Assembly (NCBI GenBank): GCA_900095095.1
Contig: FMBT01000028.1
Coordinates: 1 to 29,191, forward strand
DNA length: 29,191 nt
Direction of reading: 5' to 3'
Source: Fragilariopsis cylindrus CCMP1102
Taxonomy: Eukaryota > Bacillariophyta > Bacillariophyceae > Bacillariales > Bacillariaceae
In this document: positions 11,877 to 23,109 of the stretch, in pieces
How positions within the stretch are numbered: position 1 is the stretch's first letter
How the letters are laid out: every line of letters starts with the position of its first letter
Translations under genes and position numbers: made by a program
Notes under the pieces: model-generated
What the model was told of the DNA's origin: nothing
The model's input: the letters and a program-made list of their open reading frames with translations, nothing else
Databases searched by the model: none

Positions 11877-12298
11877 AAATTCATCATACATTACTTGTGT
11901 ACATACTTTTGATCGATTGTAGAGTAGCAAATAGGCTCTATTTATTATATATTACAGTAAATTGTATTTTTAGTATAACTGATTATTTATCTTCCCCTTC
12001 TCAATAAGATTAAGTTAAGCGCATCACAGTAACGTAATTATAAATAAATTAAAAACACATAGAACATACTACTTTAAGATACTGTAACCGTATTTCCATC
12101 CCCAAATTTGTTTATTTAAGCAGTAACAATAAGATGCAACACGAATTTTATCATATCTCTCGAAGGCACAAGTTGACTACGATCACAACTAAATAATTAC
12201 CAATATATGAAGATAATGAATGAATGAATTACTATAATGTGTAAGGTAAAGGTGTACTTGTATCGCTCAGTGGATGTTTAGTATTATGAATTGAATTT
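11877..12298. other. Convergent spacer between H3 and H2A 3' signals
   Basis: About 420 nt of AT-rich DNA between the two facing histone 3'-end signals. It holds TACAGTA (11953-11959) and TACTGTA (12080-12086). No gene was seen. Confidence 0.6.
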
Positions 12299-12336
12299 CT
12301 GTTTCAAAAATGTGGAGATTAAAATCTCCGGTTTGT
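12299..12336 (-). terminator. Histone H2A mRNA 3'-end signal: stem-loop plus TGAAACAG
   Basis: The minus-strand copy of the shared element: ACAAACC, the hairpin at 12314-12329, a 7-nt spacer, and TGAAACAG at 12299-12306. It begins 73 nt after the H2A stop. Confidence 0.9.
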
Positions 12337-12402
12337 TTTGTTTGTTCGTTATTGTTGTTGGGTTGCAAGTAGACTACAGTAGTACAATGTAGTGCATTTT
12401 GT

Positions 12403-12950
12403 TTATTTCTTGGCAACCTTCTTTGGAAGTAATACAGCATGAATGTTTGGAAGGACACCACCAGATGCAATAGTAACTCCACCAAGAAGTTTATTAAGTT
12501 CTTCATCATTCTTCACAGCAAGTGTAATATGACGTGGTACAATACGTGCCTTTTTGTTATCACGTGCCGCATTTCCAGCTAATTCAAGAATTTCAGCGCA
12601 GAGATATTCAAGAACAGCAGCAAGATAGACAGGTGCTCCAGCTCCCATACGGGTGGCATACTTTCCTTGACGTAAGTATCTTCCGATACGTCCAACAGGG
12701 AATTGTAATCCTGCCTTGGCAGAACTAGTAGTTGACTTCTTTTCGCCACGACCTAGAAGAGTTACAATGAAATTAAAACGTAAAAATGGGAAGGAAGGAA
12801 AAATATCGTTATCGTTAGAATTGAAAAGGCATGAATCGAATCAGAATCAACAATGACATTGTTTGTAACACATGAATACAAATTCATACCAGGAGGAAAC
12901 ATAACGCAACAACAATAAAAATACATACCTCCTTTTCCTTTTCCGCTCAT
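12403..12950 (-). CDS. H2A: Histone H2A (two exons)
   Basis: Canonical H2A of 123 residues. Exon 1 (12929-12950, 22 nt) encodes MSGKGKGG, and a GT-AG intron of 176 nt (12753-12928) splits the next Gly codon. Exon 2 (12403-12752) continues RGEKKS, then [14 protein letters not shown], the acidic-patch region [22 protein letters not shown], and [12 protein letters not shown]. It ends PKKVAKK with no SQ(E/D)-phi motif, so it is not H2A.X, and the sequence is not H2A.Z-like. It dimerises with H2B, encoded divergently across a 477-nt promoter. A small plus-strand frame over exon 2 is a shadow. An intron in a gene that also ends in the stem-loop is unusual by animal standards. Confidence 0.98.
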
Positions 12951-13117
12951 TTTGATTTAGTTTTATTTAATTATTTGTAAAGTTCAAGATTGAATTTTGT
13001 GAGATAATCGGTGTGTTTGATGATCGATGATGAAGATTCTTTTTGTGCGTGTTTTGTCGCGCTTTCTTCTTTACGTGGATGTTCTTCACGTGTTTTACTT
13101 ACCGCGCCAGATTTTGC

Positions 13118-13146
13118 TACGTAGAATTCAGTACAAATTCTACGTA
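13118..13146. repeat. Inverted repeat TACGTAGAATT in H2A/H2B promoter
   Basis: An exact 11-nt arm TACGTAGAATT (13118-13128) and its complement (13136-13146) are separated by 7 nt. Each arm also contains the self-complementary TACGTA. Confidence 0.9.
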
Positions 13147-13246
13147 ATCTTCCTCATTATGAAATTTATTTGCTTTGGATGCCAAAATATAGCGCGCGCA
13201 TACCGAACTTTTGTCCAACCTATGTCGCAAGCGTTCTATTGCAACA

Positions 13247-13260
13247 CGTAGAAATCTACG
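13247..13260. repeat. Short palindrome CGTAGA-AA-TCTACG
   Basis: CGTAGAAATCTACG repeats the CGTAGA half-site of the element at 13118-13146, about 100 nt closer to H2B, so four CGTAGA half-sites face each other in this promoter. Confidence 0.85.
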
Positions 13261-13427
13261 AAGAAAAATAACTGAGGGGTTTTTACCAGCGCTCAACTTG
13301 AATCTTCCTCCTTCTTCTTTCCTTCCTCTTGTCTACTCAACTGCTGAGTTTCAGTCATCATCCAGCTATCGTCTCACTCACTCATAAAATAAAAACGTAT
13401 CAATAAACACACCAACTCTAAAACAAA

Positions 13428-13793
13428 ATGGCGAAAACACCAAGTAAACAATCCAGCAAGAAGGCTGCCCCAGCCAAGAAGACTGATGGTACTACCACCA
13501 AGCGTAAAAAAAAGCGTGTCGAATCTTATTCCACATACATTTACAAGGTCTTGAAACAAGTCCATCCTGATACTGGTATCTCCAAGAAGGGTATGTCTAT
13601 TATGAATTCATTCATCAATGATATCTTTGAACGTATTGCCACTGAGGCTGGTAAACTTGGAAAATACAACAAGAAGGCAACACTTTCATCACGTGAAATC
13701 CAAACTGCTGTCCGTTTAATGCTTCCTGGTGAACTTGCCAAGCATGCCGTTTCCGAAGGAACCAAGGCTGTTACTAAATTCAGCAGTGCCTAA
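13428..13793 (+). CDS. H2B: Histone H2B
   Basis: Intact, intronless H2B of 121 residues. It has a short Lys/Ser/Ala-rich tail ([18 protein letters not shown]), then [79 protein letters not shown], ending SSA. The C-terminal Lys that is ubiquitinated in most H2Bs lies in GTKAVTKF. It is divergent from H2A, the stem-loop follows 76 nt after the stop, and there are no frame breaks. Confidence 0.99.
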   Translation: MAKTPSKQSSKKAAPAKKTDGTTTKRKKKRVESYSTYIYKVLKQVHPDTGISKKGMSIMNSFINDIFERIATEAGKLGKYNKKATLSSREIQTAVRLMLPGELAKHAVSEGTKAVTKFSSA

Positions 13794-13862
13794 ATTATAT
13801 AAATATTTTATATATATATTAATATACAAAGTACGAACGAAACAAAATATAACGAACGAAAA

Positions 13863-13900
13863 ACAAACCGGAGATTTTAATCTCCACATTTTTGAAACAG
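13863..13900 (+). terminator. Histone H2B mRNA 3'-end signal: stem-loop plus TGAAACAG
   Basis: ACAAACC (13863-13869), the hairpin GGAGATTTTAATCTCC (13870-13885), a 7-nt spacer, and TGAAACAG (13893-13900). It is identical to the H4 and H2A copies through TGAAACAG. Confidence 0.9.
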
Positions 13901-14477
13901 ACAATTCGAAATTCAATTCATAATTATACTCCATATACCGTATCAAACAAACAACGAATGAATAATAATCGTTATCCATACATATTGCACCGCACCCTCA
14001 ACTAGTAGAATAATTGTCGACGTAGTATTCATCGACTTGTAATAATTAATCAAATAATACTTCCTCTTCAAACCAACCTCAACTATTGATTCATTCTTTT
14101 TAACGTTATTGTACGACGATATTCATCATTTATTTTGTTTGTACAGTTAATTAGATACAGTATTATCCGCGTCGTTCTTAATATCATGTATGAAGAATGA
14201 ATGAGAAAGTCTTTAATTGTTTCTTGGACTTTCGCCTTCATGTATGTAAAGTTAGTAGCTTTCTTAATAAAACGTAAAGTTCATGTACTCGTTATTCGCA
14301 CTATGAAGCTACAGTGGATTGATCATACGGCACTTCTACAGTATTAATTTAGTTAGACTTAGTATTTCTATCTTTTCAATAAGCTAGCTCAAGCTACAAT
14401 GTATGTATATACTCCTACTGTACAAAAGAACAACATTTGAACTACTTGTACATGCGCATTAAGCAAATACTGTGGTC

Positions 14478-14508
<31 letters not shown>

Positions 14509-15463
14509 AAACAGGCAACCCTTTATTTATTCTTTCATACCATAGACTATAGAATGAGATGCAACATGTAGAAACATATTTAATATATGACTGCAGGAGT
14601 AGCGTAGGTGATGTAATATCACTTTGTGATTGAATTGCAGCATGTAAGTGCAAAGAAAGAACATATATATAATGGATGGGGACGGAGGCTACATGTAACA
14701 ATGTACACTTTATTGTGGCAGATACGATGCATGATGCATATTACTGTAGGAATATAGAAATACACATGGTGGAAAATTCTTCATATAATCAATGTGGTGG
14801 CAGCCGCTGTGGTTTGCAAAACAGTTTCCACTCTGTTAGATTAGAATGCCAAAATAAACAACAACAACCAACAAGTACTTGTACCTGAAGTGGAGATATC
14901 TTGATGCCAGGATTCAACACACGGTATTGCGTAAAAGTTGGTCTACTGTATCTATGAATCAGGACTAACCACATTGTAACCAGCACAGTGTATTTTCTGT
15001 TGTTGTGGATGCAAATTGACATACATACTAGTAAATCTCTGAGTTGTTTTTCCCTTATGAAACAAAGAAAAAAAGTTAACGAGGTAACCGAAATTCACCA
15101 AGCGCCCCGATCACAAAGCGGATATGCCAGTCGCAGTTTTTTGTGTATTATGTATTATTATTAGTTAGAAGTCGCACGATCAAGATAATGTCGACAATCC
15201 GAAGGAAAATGTACTTCGAACTTTATTGAAGGATAACAACAAAACAGATACTGACTTGCGGTACCTTTAATTACGGTAGGATTAAAAGATAGTAGAAGCA
15301 ACTCAGAAGTCAAAGCATTACAATTCAAAGGTATATAATCCATAAGTCATAAAACTTCTCGCGAAATAAGCAAGAACGACGGACAACATAAAAGTTCACA
15401 AAACCTGTCAACACTGTTAACTAAAGGAACAACAATAATTCAGCAATAACCGGCATCACAATC
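13901..15463. other. Long intergenic spacer
   Basis: About 1.56 kb between H2B and the SFT2-like gene. It holds a (TAA)9 microsatellite and TACWGTA heptamers at 14156-14162, 14337-14343, 14416-14422, 14742-14748 and 14944-14950. Several short open frames on both strands lack any recognisable motif. No tRNA or other RNA gene was recognised. Confidence 0.55.
14482..14508 (+). repeat. (TAA)9 microsatellite
   Basis: Nine perfect TAA units, followed by an A run. Confidence 0.9.
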
Positions 15464-16484
15464 ATGTCGACATCATCGTTTGGCAGTTGGTACGATGAAC
15501 AAAGAGCAGCTGAGAATGGAGATGCTTGGTCCATCATCATCTTCTTCCTTCACTAGTTGGTTATCTATCGATAGTGAACAAGTCTTACCGCTATTCAATT
15601 CGGAAAATCTTCAAGGTTTTTCAATTGAAAGTATGAAACAATCGATGGAAGGTTCAATGCCAAAAAAGATCTGGGGATGGGATATCAACAACGATTCAAG
15701 GTTAGTTCGTTAAGTGATCTTCTTCTTTTCAATGATGATATTGCATTCTGGCTAGTTGCTTGTGTGATTTATTTATTTATATACCATCTTTACTATTTAT
15801 TGTCTGTCTAATCCTGAATTTATTCATCTATTTGTGATTATAAAAAAGGTATTTTGTGCATTATTATTCTTGTCGGCTCTATTTTTTGCATTAGCCTTCT
15901 TCGTTGGACTTCCTATGCTGGCATTAAAACCACAAAAGTTTGCTCTTAGTTTTACATGCGGATCTATTACGTTTATGGCTAGTTTCGGGATAATGAAAGG
16001 CCCCTACGAGCATTTAGTTAGTATGTTTACTGCCGATCGAATGTTATTTACAACAATATATTTTGGTAGTATACTGGCGACGTTATATCTAACCTGTACG
16101 AAAGGTGGAATGAAGGGCTATGCTTTAGTTTTAATTGCGTCCGGTAAGTCTGATTTGTTGTTGCTGTTGTTGAATGTTTCATTGTATAAGGAGAGGGGGG
16201 GGGGGGGGGGGGATATTCCTACCGCGACTTAACTCAACTTAACTTAACTTACTGTATTTTGCACTATCTTCTTAATATTACCTGTTTATGTGCATGATGT
16301 AGGAGTACAACTTGTTGCATTAATGTGGTATCTTGTGAGCTTCTTACCCGGTGGGACGATGGGTCTTCGTATGGTTGGTAGAGCTATGTGTGTTATATTA
16401 CAACCAGTCTTTGTTGTTTGCATTAAAATGCAAACTGTGTGTTTTTCGGCTTGTTTGAAATATTGTACACGATCTTCATCCTGA
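15464..16484 (+). CDS. SFT2/Got1-like vesicle transport membrane protein
   Basis: A four-pass Golgi membrane protein of the SFT2 family, implicated in retrograde endosome-to-Golgi vesicle fusion. Exon 1 (15464-15700) starts MSTSSFGSWYDEQRAAENGDAW and continues in another frame as SFTSWLSIDSEQVLPLFN. It ends in the cytosolic part before the membrane domain. Intron 1 runs 15701-15848. Exon 2 (15849-16143) has VFCALLFLSALFFALAFFVGLP, a second segment with TCGSITFMASFGIM, KGPYEHLVSMFTADR (the family's G-P...M loop) and TIYFGSILATLYLTC. After intron 2 (16144-16302), exon 3 reads VQLVALMWYLVSFLPGG and then a Met/Val-rich tail to the stop at 16484. One base is out of place near 15530, and the phase across intron 1 is off by one, probably another indel at the A or T run there. 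The last 20 or so residues are uncertain. Confidence 0.83.
16195..16212 (+). repeat. Poly-G tract (G18) inside intron
   Basis: Eighteen consecutive G lie about 50 nt after the 5' splice site of intron 2 of the SFT2-like gene. Short AACTT-type repeats follow (16230-16250). Confidence 0.9.
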
Positions 16485-17252
16485 CCTGCAGACTTGAACA
16501 AGCAAAACGAATAAGTACGCACACGTACACATACACACACACACTAGATAAACGAACTGTTACACATTGTATCCTCGATTTTGTCAGTACTCTATTTGAT
16601 GACAGTAAAAATGGAAAATATTCGAAAGTAGAAATAAAAATCAGGTCGGTTATTATTGGAAAAAAGAAAGGAAAAAAGATTCGTACGCAAGAATTTCACC
16701 GATGTACCTAGAAGTAATCACTATTCGCGCCCTTTCAGAATATACATCTATCTCTTTGATTAAAATCCATATACCTGTTTCATAAACAACACGAGATGGG
16801 GTACTACAGTAATAACTAATATCACGTTATAGATTTGTAACAGATGCATACTTGACTTGACTTGACACGAGTTTAGCACAGGGAAATATGATTTTTTCAA
16901 AATATGTGGGCGTGCGTATGCAAACACTGCAGTGAATAAAATTATGGTATAGTCTCGTCCTTCGTGATCTACATTGTTCAATACAAATGTAATTTAGGAC
17001 TTAAACGGGAAATGACCTCTATAATAATAAATATTAGATGTCAAGTTTTATTTTACTATTGAATATGATATGATATGATGTAATGTGATGTGATACAATG
17101 ACAACGATGCGAAATTGGATAATGGATTCATTTCCAGGAATAGAAAAATAGAAAGGTAGCAGCAGAGGCCGAAAAGAAGTACAACTAGTACCCCCGTATA
17201 TTATCAGTCAGTTAAGATAATAATATTGATCTTCATTTAATCATTATTATAT
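16485..17252. other. Convergent intergenic spacer
   Basis: About 770 nt between the 3' ends of the SFT2-like gene (+) and the epimerase (-). It has ACACAC stretches near 16520-16545, TACAGTA at 16805-16811, TGATATGATG-type repeats near 17066-17095, and no convincing gene. Confidence 0.55.
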
Positions 17253-18429
17253 TTATTTCTTTGCGGCGGCTAGTTCTTTTCTCATGGCATCAATGGTTTC
17301 TTTGTATGCTTCGACTGTACGAGGTGCCTTTAAGATAGCAGATCCGGCAACCATCATATCAACACCAGCTTCGGCGACTTCCTTAATGTTATCAACCTTA
17401 ACACCACCATCAATTTCAAGACGACAATCTAATTTGTTATCATCAATGAATTTACGTGCTGCACGAGCCTTGTCTAAGGTAGCAGGAATAAATGCTTGTC
17501 CACCAAATCCAGGATTGACAGACATAAGAAGAATGATATCAAGTTTGTCCTTAACCATTTCGCAAATGTCAAGAGATGTAGCAGGATTAAAAACGAGTCC
17601 TGCCTTACATCCACCCGCCTTGATCAATTGAAGTGATCGGTCGACGTGATTGGTTGCCTCTGGATGGAAAGTAATGAATGATGCACCAGCATCGATGAAA
17701 TCAGCAATAGATGCATCAACGGGGGAAACCATAAGATGGACATCAATAGGAGCAGTAACACCGTGATCACGTAATGCCTTGCATACCATAGGACCGATTG
17801 TTAAGTTTGGTACGTAATGATTATCCATAACATCAAAGTGAACAACATCAGCTCCAGCCTCTACAAAGTAAAAATACAGTATTGTTTTTTTAAAGTTCGG
17901 GATAATACGTCGTACGATAATGATTTGGCCATAATAAACATACAAATTTTAAAATGATTGAGAACGATGTAGAACAAGAATCTTTTTGTTACATAGTGAA
18001 AAAGAAAACCGTAATTATTTCCGACCCACTACAAAACGTTTTCGGTTTGTTGTGTTGTGTTGTGCTTACCTAATACATTGTCAACTTCCGTTCCTAACAT
18101 AGCAAAATCAGCAGATAGGATCGACGGGGCGATCAAATAATCTTTATCTCCCCATACATTAAGTGCAGTTTGAGACTTCAATGATGTTGATACTTTGGCT
18201 ACAGAAAGAAAAAAGGAAAGAAAGAAAGGCAAATTAAAACATATGAGAATTAGAGTTACCTGCTGATAATTCACCTGTATAGGTATTCTTTTTCTATTCA
18301 AACAAACATGAAAGCGAAAAAGCACTACTCCTGGCTGTTGGTTGCGATTTTGGTTAGTATCAAACTTACTGACGTGAAGGCACTAACGGCGGAAAGAGTG
18401 GCAGCGACGGCTAAAAGAGTAAACTTCAT
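17253..18429 (-). CDS. rpe: Ribulose-phosphate 3-epimerase, plastid (Calvin cycle)
   Basis: It interconverts ribulose 5-phosphate and xylulose 5-phosphate. Exon 1 (18370-18429) encodes [20 protein letters not shown], a signal peptide with an Ala|Phe site typical of diatom plastid import, so the photosynthetic isoform is inferred. Exon 2 (18070-18198) has [16 protein letters not shown], then APSILSADF, the TIM-barrel start. Exon 3 (17253-17860) completes the barrel: [18 protein letters not shown] (metal-binding His and Asp), [37 protein letters not shown] and VAGSAI. The end is AAAKK. The 209-nt intron (17861-18069) and its splice sites are clear. Between exons 1 and 2 a 15-nt microexon (18260-18274) with good flanking AG and GT is possible, but the phase misses by one base either way. 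Exons 2 and 3 have no frame breaks. Confidence 0.96.
18260..18274 (-). other. Possible 15-nt microexon of the epimerase gene
   Basis: Read on the minus strand, TATACAG precedes GTGAATTATCAGCAG, and GTAACT follows. Both splice sites look good. Exon 1 (60 nt) plus these 15 nt ends in phase 0, while exon 2 needs one leading base, so one missing base must be assumed. With an added G the join would read T-S-G-E-L-S-A-A-K-V. Confidence 0.35.
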
Positions 18430-19446
18430 TTTGATTATTGATTTGATTAATTGATTTGATAAGATATAAATAACAATGGGAATAGAGTATATTTGATGCG
18501 AGAACGATCAAGAACGATCGATACCGTCCGTCAAACAACTTCTACAAAACCTCCCTCTTCACCGTCACACACGTGTTGTTAGTTGTCGTCACTCTCAATT
18601 AAGACGTTCCATGGAATAATAATCAAGTTTATCGAATCTTGTTGTTGTGACGTACTTCTCATTCAGTCAGGTCACGAATAGAAGATAGAGTAGTGAAGAA
18701 TGTTGTACTGTATAATAATAATTTGTACAATAAAAGTACATCACAAGAAGGACTTCTACTTTCTACAACAGATTGTGATACAATATTCAGTAAGGATTAT
18801 GTGTTGTATAGATAAACATGGAAAGAATATCATAAAATGCATTCAGTAATGCTATGAATAACTTTCAGATAATTACACTCTGATTTGTAGAGGTCCTTTT
18901 TTAACTTCCTCCTCTCTCTAGGTGACTCGTTGCATAATCTTGACATTTAGGAAAAGAGATGAGGGACCTAATTATCTAACCAAACACAAATCTGGGGCAG
19001 TGTGCAAAATAACAGAAGGTGGTGTGGCGTGGATGATCTTCAAAAAACTGTTAAATGGCTGCTAATAATACATTCATCATCACCCTCGATTTTTGAATTA
19101 TGTTGTGCTTGTTGCTCCTTCCTTCCTTAGTTTGTGTGTTATGATTTCATATTCACCCTAAAAACTAAAGGTGAATTTTGAACAAATTTATATGTGGAAG
19201 AAGGATAGGATATCCCACAGAATCATCTTAACGAGTCTTCAATGAAACTTTTTTAGGAGCATATAGTATTGAGGAATTTTTCTATCAATGGCAGGCACTG
19301 CATTATAGTATGCAGAATGTATAACCAATACCAATAGAAAGTGATAATGAGATACTATATATATATATATATATGCAAACAAAGAAATTCTTGGTACTTG
19401 GCAAGTGTATATTATAATGTACAATGTATTGATTATTATTGCTTAG
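18430..19446. other. Intergenic spacer upstream of the epimerase
   Basis: About 1 kb between the epimerase start and the 3' end of the RAP gene, both on the minus strand. It must hold the epimerase promoter. TACTGTA lies at 18706-18712 and (TA)9 at 19356-19373. No gene was recognised. Confidence 0.5.
19356..19373. repeat. (TA)9 microsatellite
   Basis: Nine perfect TA units close to the 3' end of the RAP-domain gene. Confidence 0.9.
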
Positions 19447-22126
19447 TTAGTCAAACCTTGACTTAAAATCGGGTGTCAGCTCCTTGTATTCACTAACATC
19501 CACTTCACTAAAGTTTATATTTGCGTGCGTTTTTAATTTTCGTTGAAGATAACGTTGTCTTTCCATGGAAGCCCAAAATGGAATTTTATCAAATTCGTAA
19601 TAAGGGACACGAACAACAGTCCAACCTTGTTTCTTCAATAGTCTATACTTTAAGACTGTGTGACCAAGAGCACGAGGTGGGTCTGGACGGGAAGGAGGAA
19701 ATGCACCAGCTGCGGGTGGTTCATCGTCATTAATACGAACCCTAGTAAAGTGATTGGGACCATCAAATTCAACTGCCACCGAAACATGATCCTCCTCTCC
19801 ATCTATTACCGAATCAGTTATCTCATCGTCCATGTCAGTTTCGTGAACCCATTGGGCATTCGGCTGTAGGATAATCGCTACATCGATATCCTCATCGTGC
19901 TCGTTGATGTGATCAACACCCATTAATTGAAGCGTCGAGCTCAGGGATCGATGTCTTGCACTACTTTTCTTATCACGAGCCTTTTCGATGGACCATTTCC
20001 CCTTTAGATACGTAACAAACCATTTGGGGATCCGTTTTACTGCCTCTGGACAATCTTCTTCCAACATAAAATAAGCCTGCCAGAGCTGATGGGCGTGCTC
20101 AAGTTGAATACTTCGATTCTTTTTGCATGATCGAGCAGCTTCCGCAAATATAAGATCGATTAATATTATTGCCTCGGTTGAATGATACTTTTCCAAAGTC
20201 ACCAACGACCAAACAATATTTGCCTGTTCTTGAGGACCGATCCGACATTCAGTAAAAGAACCACGTTTTTCGCGTAATGCCTTTAGAAAGAATAGCGGGG
20301 CGTCCTCGGTAAATTCATCAAATTCGACTCCCTCTTGTTCGGTCAAGTAGAGTCTTGCCTGGGCCCAAAGTAAAACACTGGCTTCCCACGGATGAAAGGT
20401 GCGTCGATCATCTCCAGATAGTCGGCCATTACGTGATGTCCTTTCTACTAATGACGGTGTTAGAGACGATGATGATGACTTGTTATTTGAAGCACCTTCC
20501 ATAAGCCGATAGTTGCCTTCTTCATAGACTGCTGTAAGTAAAAGTTTTTCATCAATTCGAGCATGGGCTAATGCAACAGCTGTTTGTACTAAATCTGCAC
20601 ACGACCAACTTCGTAGGGGTCGACCCTGGACAAATCTGGAACCGGTCTTTGTCCCCAAACGAAGATTTGCAGACAATGATTCCACTAATACGACTAATCC
20701 ATCCCCCAAACGGAAATTATCGGCTTGTAACGTCCCCAATGTCCATAGTAATTGTGATATATCTCGAACTAAGAAATTTTGGTTATTCTTGTTATTATTG
20801 TTTGCAATAGTACCATCATCTTTGAGTCGATTCGATGCCTCTTCGGCGAGACTTTTTAGTAGCAATTCAGATTCGCGACTTCTACATCTTCCATGAGAGG
20901 CAAAAGCCCATCCGACGTTAGCGAGTTCACTCCATGTACAATCCTCTAGCAGCATAATGGTTGGTTCTGTATCATAATGATCAAGATGCGAAACTTCGTC
21001 GTATTTATCGTCGTTACTTTGACACAATGCGTATCCAATGGCATCGAAAAGCATATCTGTTACAGTTACAGCTTTTCTATCACCGTTGTTGTTGGTGTTG
21101 CTGTTGTTGTCGTTGTTAGCAATGATCTTGTTCGCCGAACCTTTTCCAAAGGATCCAAAGGATTCAAAGGACATGTTTATGTCATTATTATTAGCACTGG
21201 TCGTCGGTGAATTATCGGTTGGTGGACGTGGTCATGGCCGTCGTAACTCGTGCCATCTGTGGTGGTTCAGGCCACCCTGGAGGTGTTTCGCGTGGTTTTA
21301 ATTTCCCATATGCCCAGCATGCCATACAAATCTCTCCAAGTTTGATCTTAGGTTGTTGAAACGTCTTCTTCATCTTCTTCTTCTTCACGTTCAGTCCATC
21401 CTGGACGTCGACATGATCAGCTTCTATTTCTTTCTCGTCTTCTTGGAACAAAATCACAGTGAGTTGTCTAGCAATTTCGTCAATAGTTTGTGCGAGACGC
21501 AATTGTGAGGACACATCAACGTCGTCTTTTTTGTCATCATCGTTGATGATATTCTCTTCATTTAGTAAGCTAGCCCAATCCCATACTTCTTCTTTTTTCT
21601 TCCCACTACTACTAGTACTGGTAAGGGTACTACTACTCTGTGATGATGGTAATATTAAATCCGGATCACGATCATAATGCTTTGCAATCGCCCAACATAC
21701 GTTACATAATTGTCTTGGAGTAAATAATTTTTCTTCACGATGGATGACTAATAAATCATGTAATATATCGAAAGTTTCTTGTAAACTTTTTCGCAAATAC
21801 AAATTAGCCTTGTCGTTATTAGCCTTGTTATTGTTGTTGTCGTTATAATGCTTTTGATGACGATCTTGTCCTCCCATAGCCTTTGCACTGTATGTTAAGG
21901 CACAAACTAAATTAACAGCATTGCAATACTGTGGTGGAGTATCTAATAATTCATCCAATACACGTTGGGCACGAAAATGAGCATGACTACCTCGTTGTTG
22001 TGATGGTAATGACGATGAGGAATATTCAAATGCTTTTTTAATACGTCCCTGTGTTCGTTTCGAAGAATGATAACTAGCTCTCCAAGGTAATGCTTCAACT
22101 CGTTTTTTGAGTTTTCTTGGTGGTGG

Positions 22127-22159
<33 letters not shown>

Positions 22160-23109
22160 CGACAACTTTTTCTTGTTATTTACTTCTGCAGTAACTGTCG
22201 TCCCAGTTTTTACAATTGGCACAACTTTCGTTTTTGGTTCACTACTACTCTTCTTCTTTGATGCTGCAGTCGCCGTCGTTTTCATCGCTGTGGTATCGGA
22301 ATTTTCTATCTTTACCGTTGCAGTTTTTGTCGTCACTGTTTCTGACGTTGTTGCTGTTGTTGTTGTTGGTAGCGGAATCAACATTTTTAATTTTTCTTTT
22401 TACTACCGTAGCTGTATCTGTATCTGTTTTTGTTTTTGGTGATGTTGTTGAGGTTGGAGTAGTATCATCTTCAGCTTCATCATTGTCACCGCCATTGTAT
22501 TGAAATGTTACCCTACCTGCTAAAATATCTGATAAATTCGGTATCGATTCAGGTAGTTTCCTTATCGTCGTCGTTGTCGTCATCCCCGTCGTCGTTCCCT
22601 TATTATTATTATTATTATTATTATTTCTATTCACGTTTGTTTTCCTCTGGTTATTATTATTTGATAGTGAATCATCATTCTGTCGTTTTGTATTATCAAT
22701 ATTACTATTAGTAGTATTGTCGCCGCTTTCGCCGCTATTAGTATGCATCTTTTGCTTCTGAAGTTGTTGGTATTGTTTCCTTCGTTGCATGTTTTTAATA
22801 TTATTATAATTATTATGATTATTATTATCATTCTTATCATTATTGTTCTTATACTTTGATTCCTTTCGTTGTTTGACTTCAATCGAGGACAAGGCAGGCA
22901 AAGTCGATGAAAGATCTTCATCTTTCCTGCCACTGCTGATACTGGAACTTGTTGTCATTGTCAGTGGAAAAAGAAGAAGAAGAAGAGTGATGTACCGCCG
23001 ACGACGGGACAAGAGCCTCCACCATCATGGTTGTCGTCATTGTCGTAATTGCCATCGTCACGATGATCATGGTTGTAGATGCTCTAATCATCCTCCTCCT
23101 CATTGTCAT
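19447..23109 (-). CDS. RAP-domain protein with helical (OPR/FASTK-like) repeats, predicted plastid
   Basis: A large predicted organelle RNA-binding protein. The start at 23109 gives a Thr/Met-rich signal peptide ending VEA|LVPSS, a plastid-type cleavage context. A long Asn/Ser/Thr/Lys-rich low-complexity region (about 22950-22050) follows. Helical repeats come next, with recurring LxNVxWAxAxH-type cores: LCNVCWAIAKHYDR, EICMACWAYGKLK, LANVGWAFASHGR, ISQLLWTLGTLQ, ANIVWSLVTLEK. The C-terminal RAP domain is VAVEFDGPNHFTR, then LGHTVLKYRLLKKQGWTVVRVPYYEFDKI, ending near KSRFD. RAP proteins process or stabilise organelle transcripts in plants, algae and apicomplexans. Three one-base breaks occur near 22930, near 22385 (an A run) and near 21215. 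Across the last, MTTST continues as DNSPTTSANNND before SFESFGSFG. No intron is needed. Confidence 0.88.

Larger units (their letters stand above)
12951..13427. promoter_or_regulatory. Bidirectional H2A/H2B promoter region
   Basis: A 477-nt shared promoter. Like the H4/H3 promoter it carries a CACGTG palindrome (13087-13092) and one inverted CTGGCGC (13104-13110), close together. It also has CGTAGA-type palindromes (13118-13146, 13247-13260), a GCGCGCGC-like stretch near 13192-13199, and an A/T-rich TATA-like segment (13384-13397) about 35 nt before the H2B start. Factor binding is inferred. Confidence 0.65.

Noticed and set aside
13901..15463. Possible tRNA or other RNA gene in the long spacer
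   Set aside because: I found no stretch with the paired arms and A/B-box pattern of a tRNA by reading both strands; a tRNA search program would settle it.
22107..22503. Hydrophobic Val/Phe/Ser-rich plus-strand frames that look like membrane proteins
   Set aside because: They are the antisense of Asn/Thr/Lys/Ser low-complexity coding sequence of the RAP gene.
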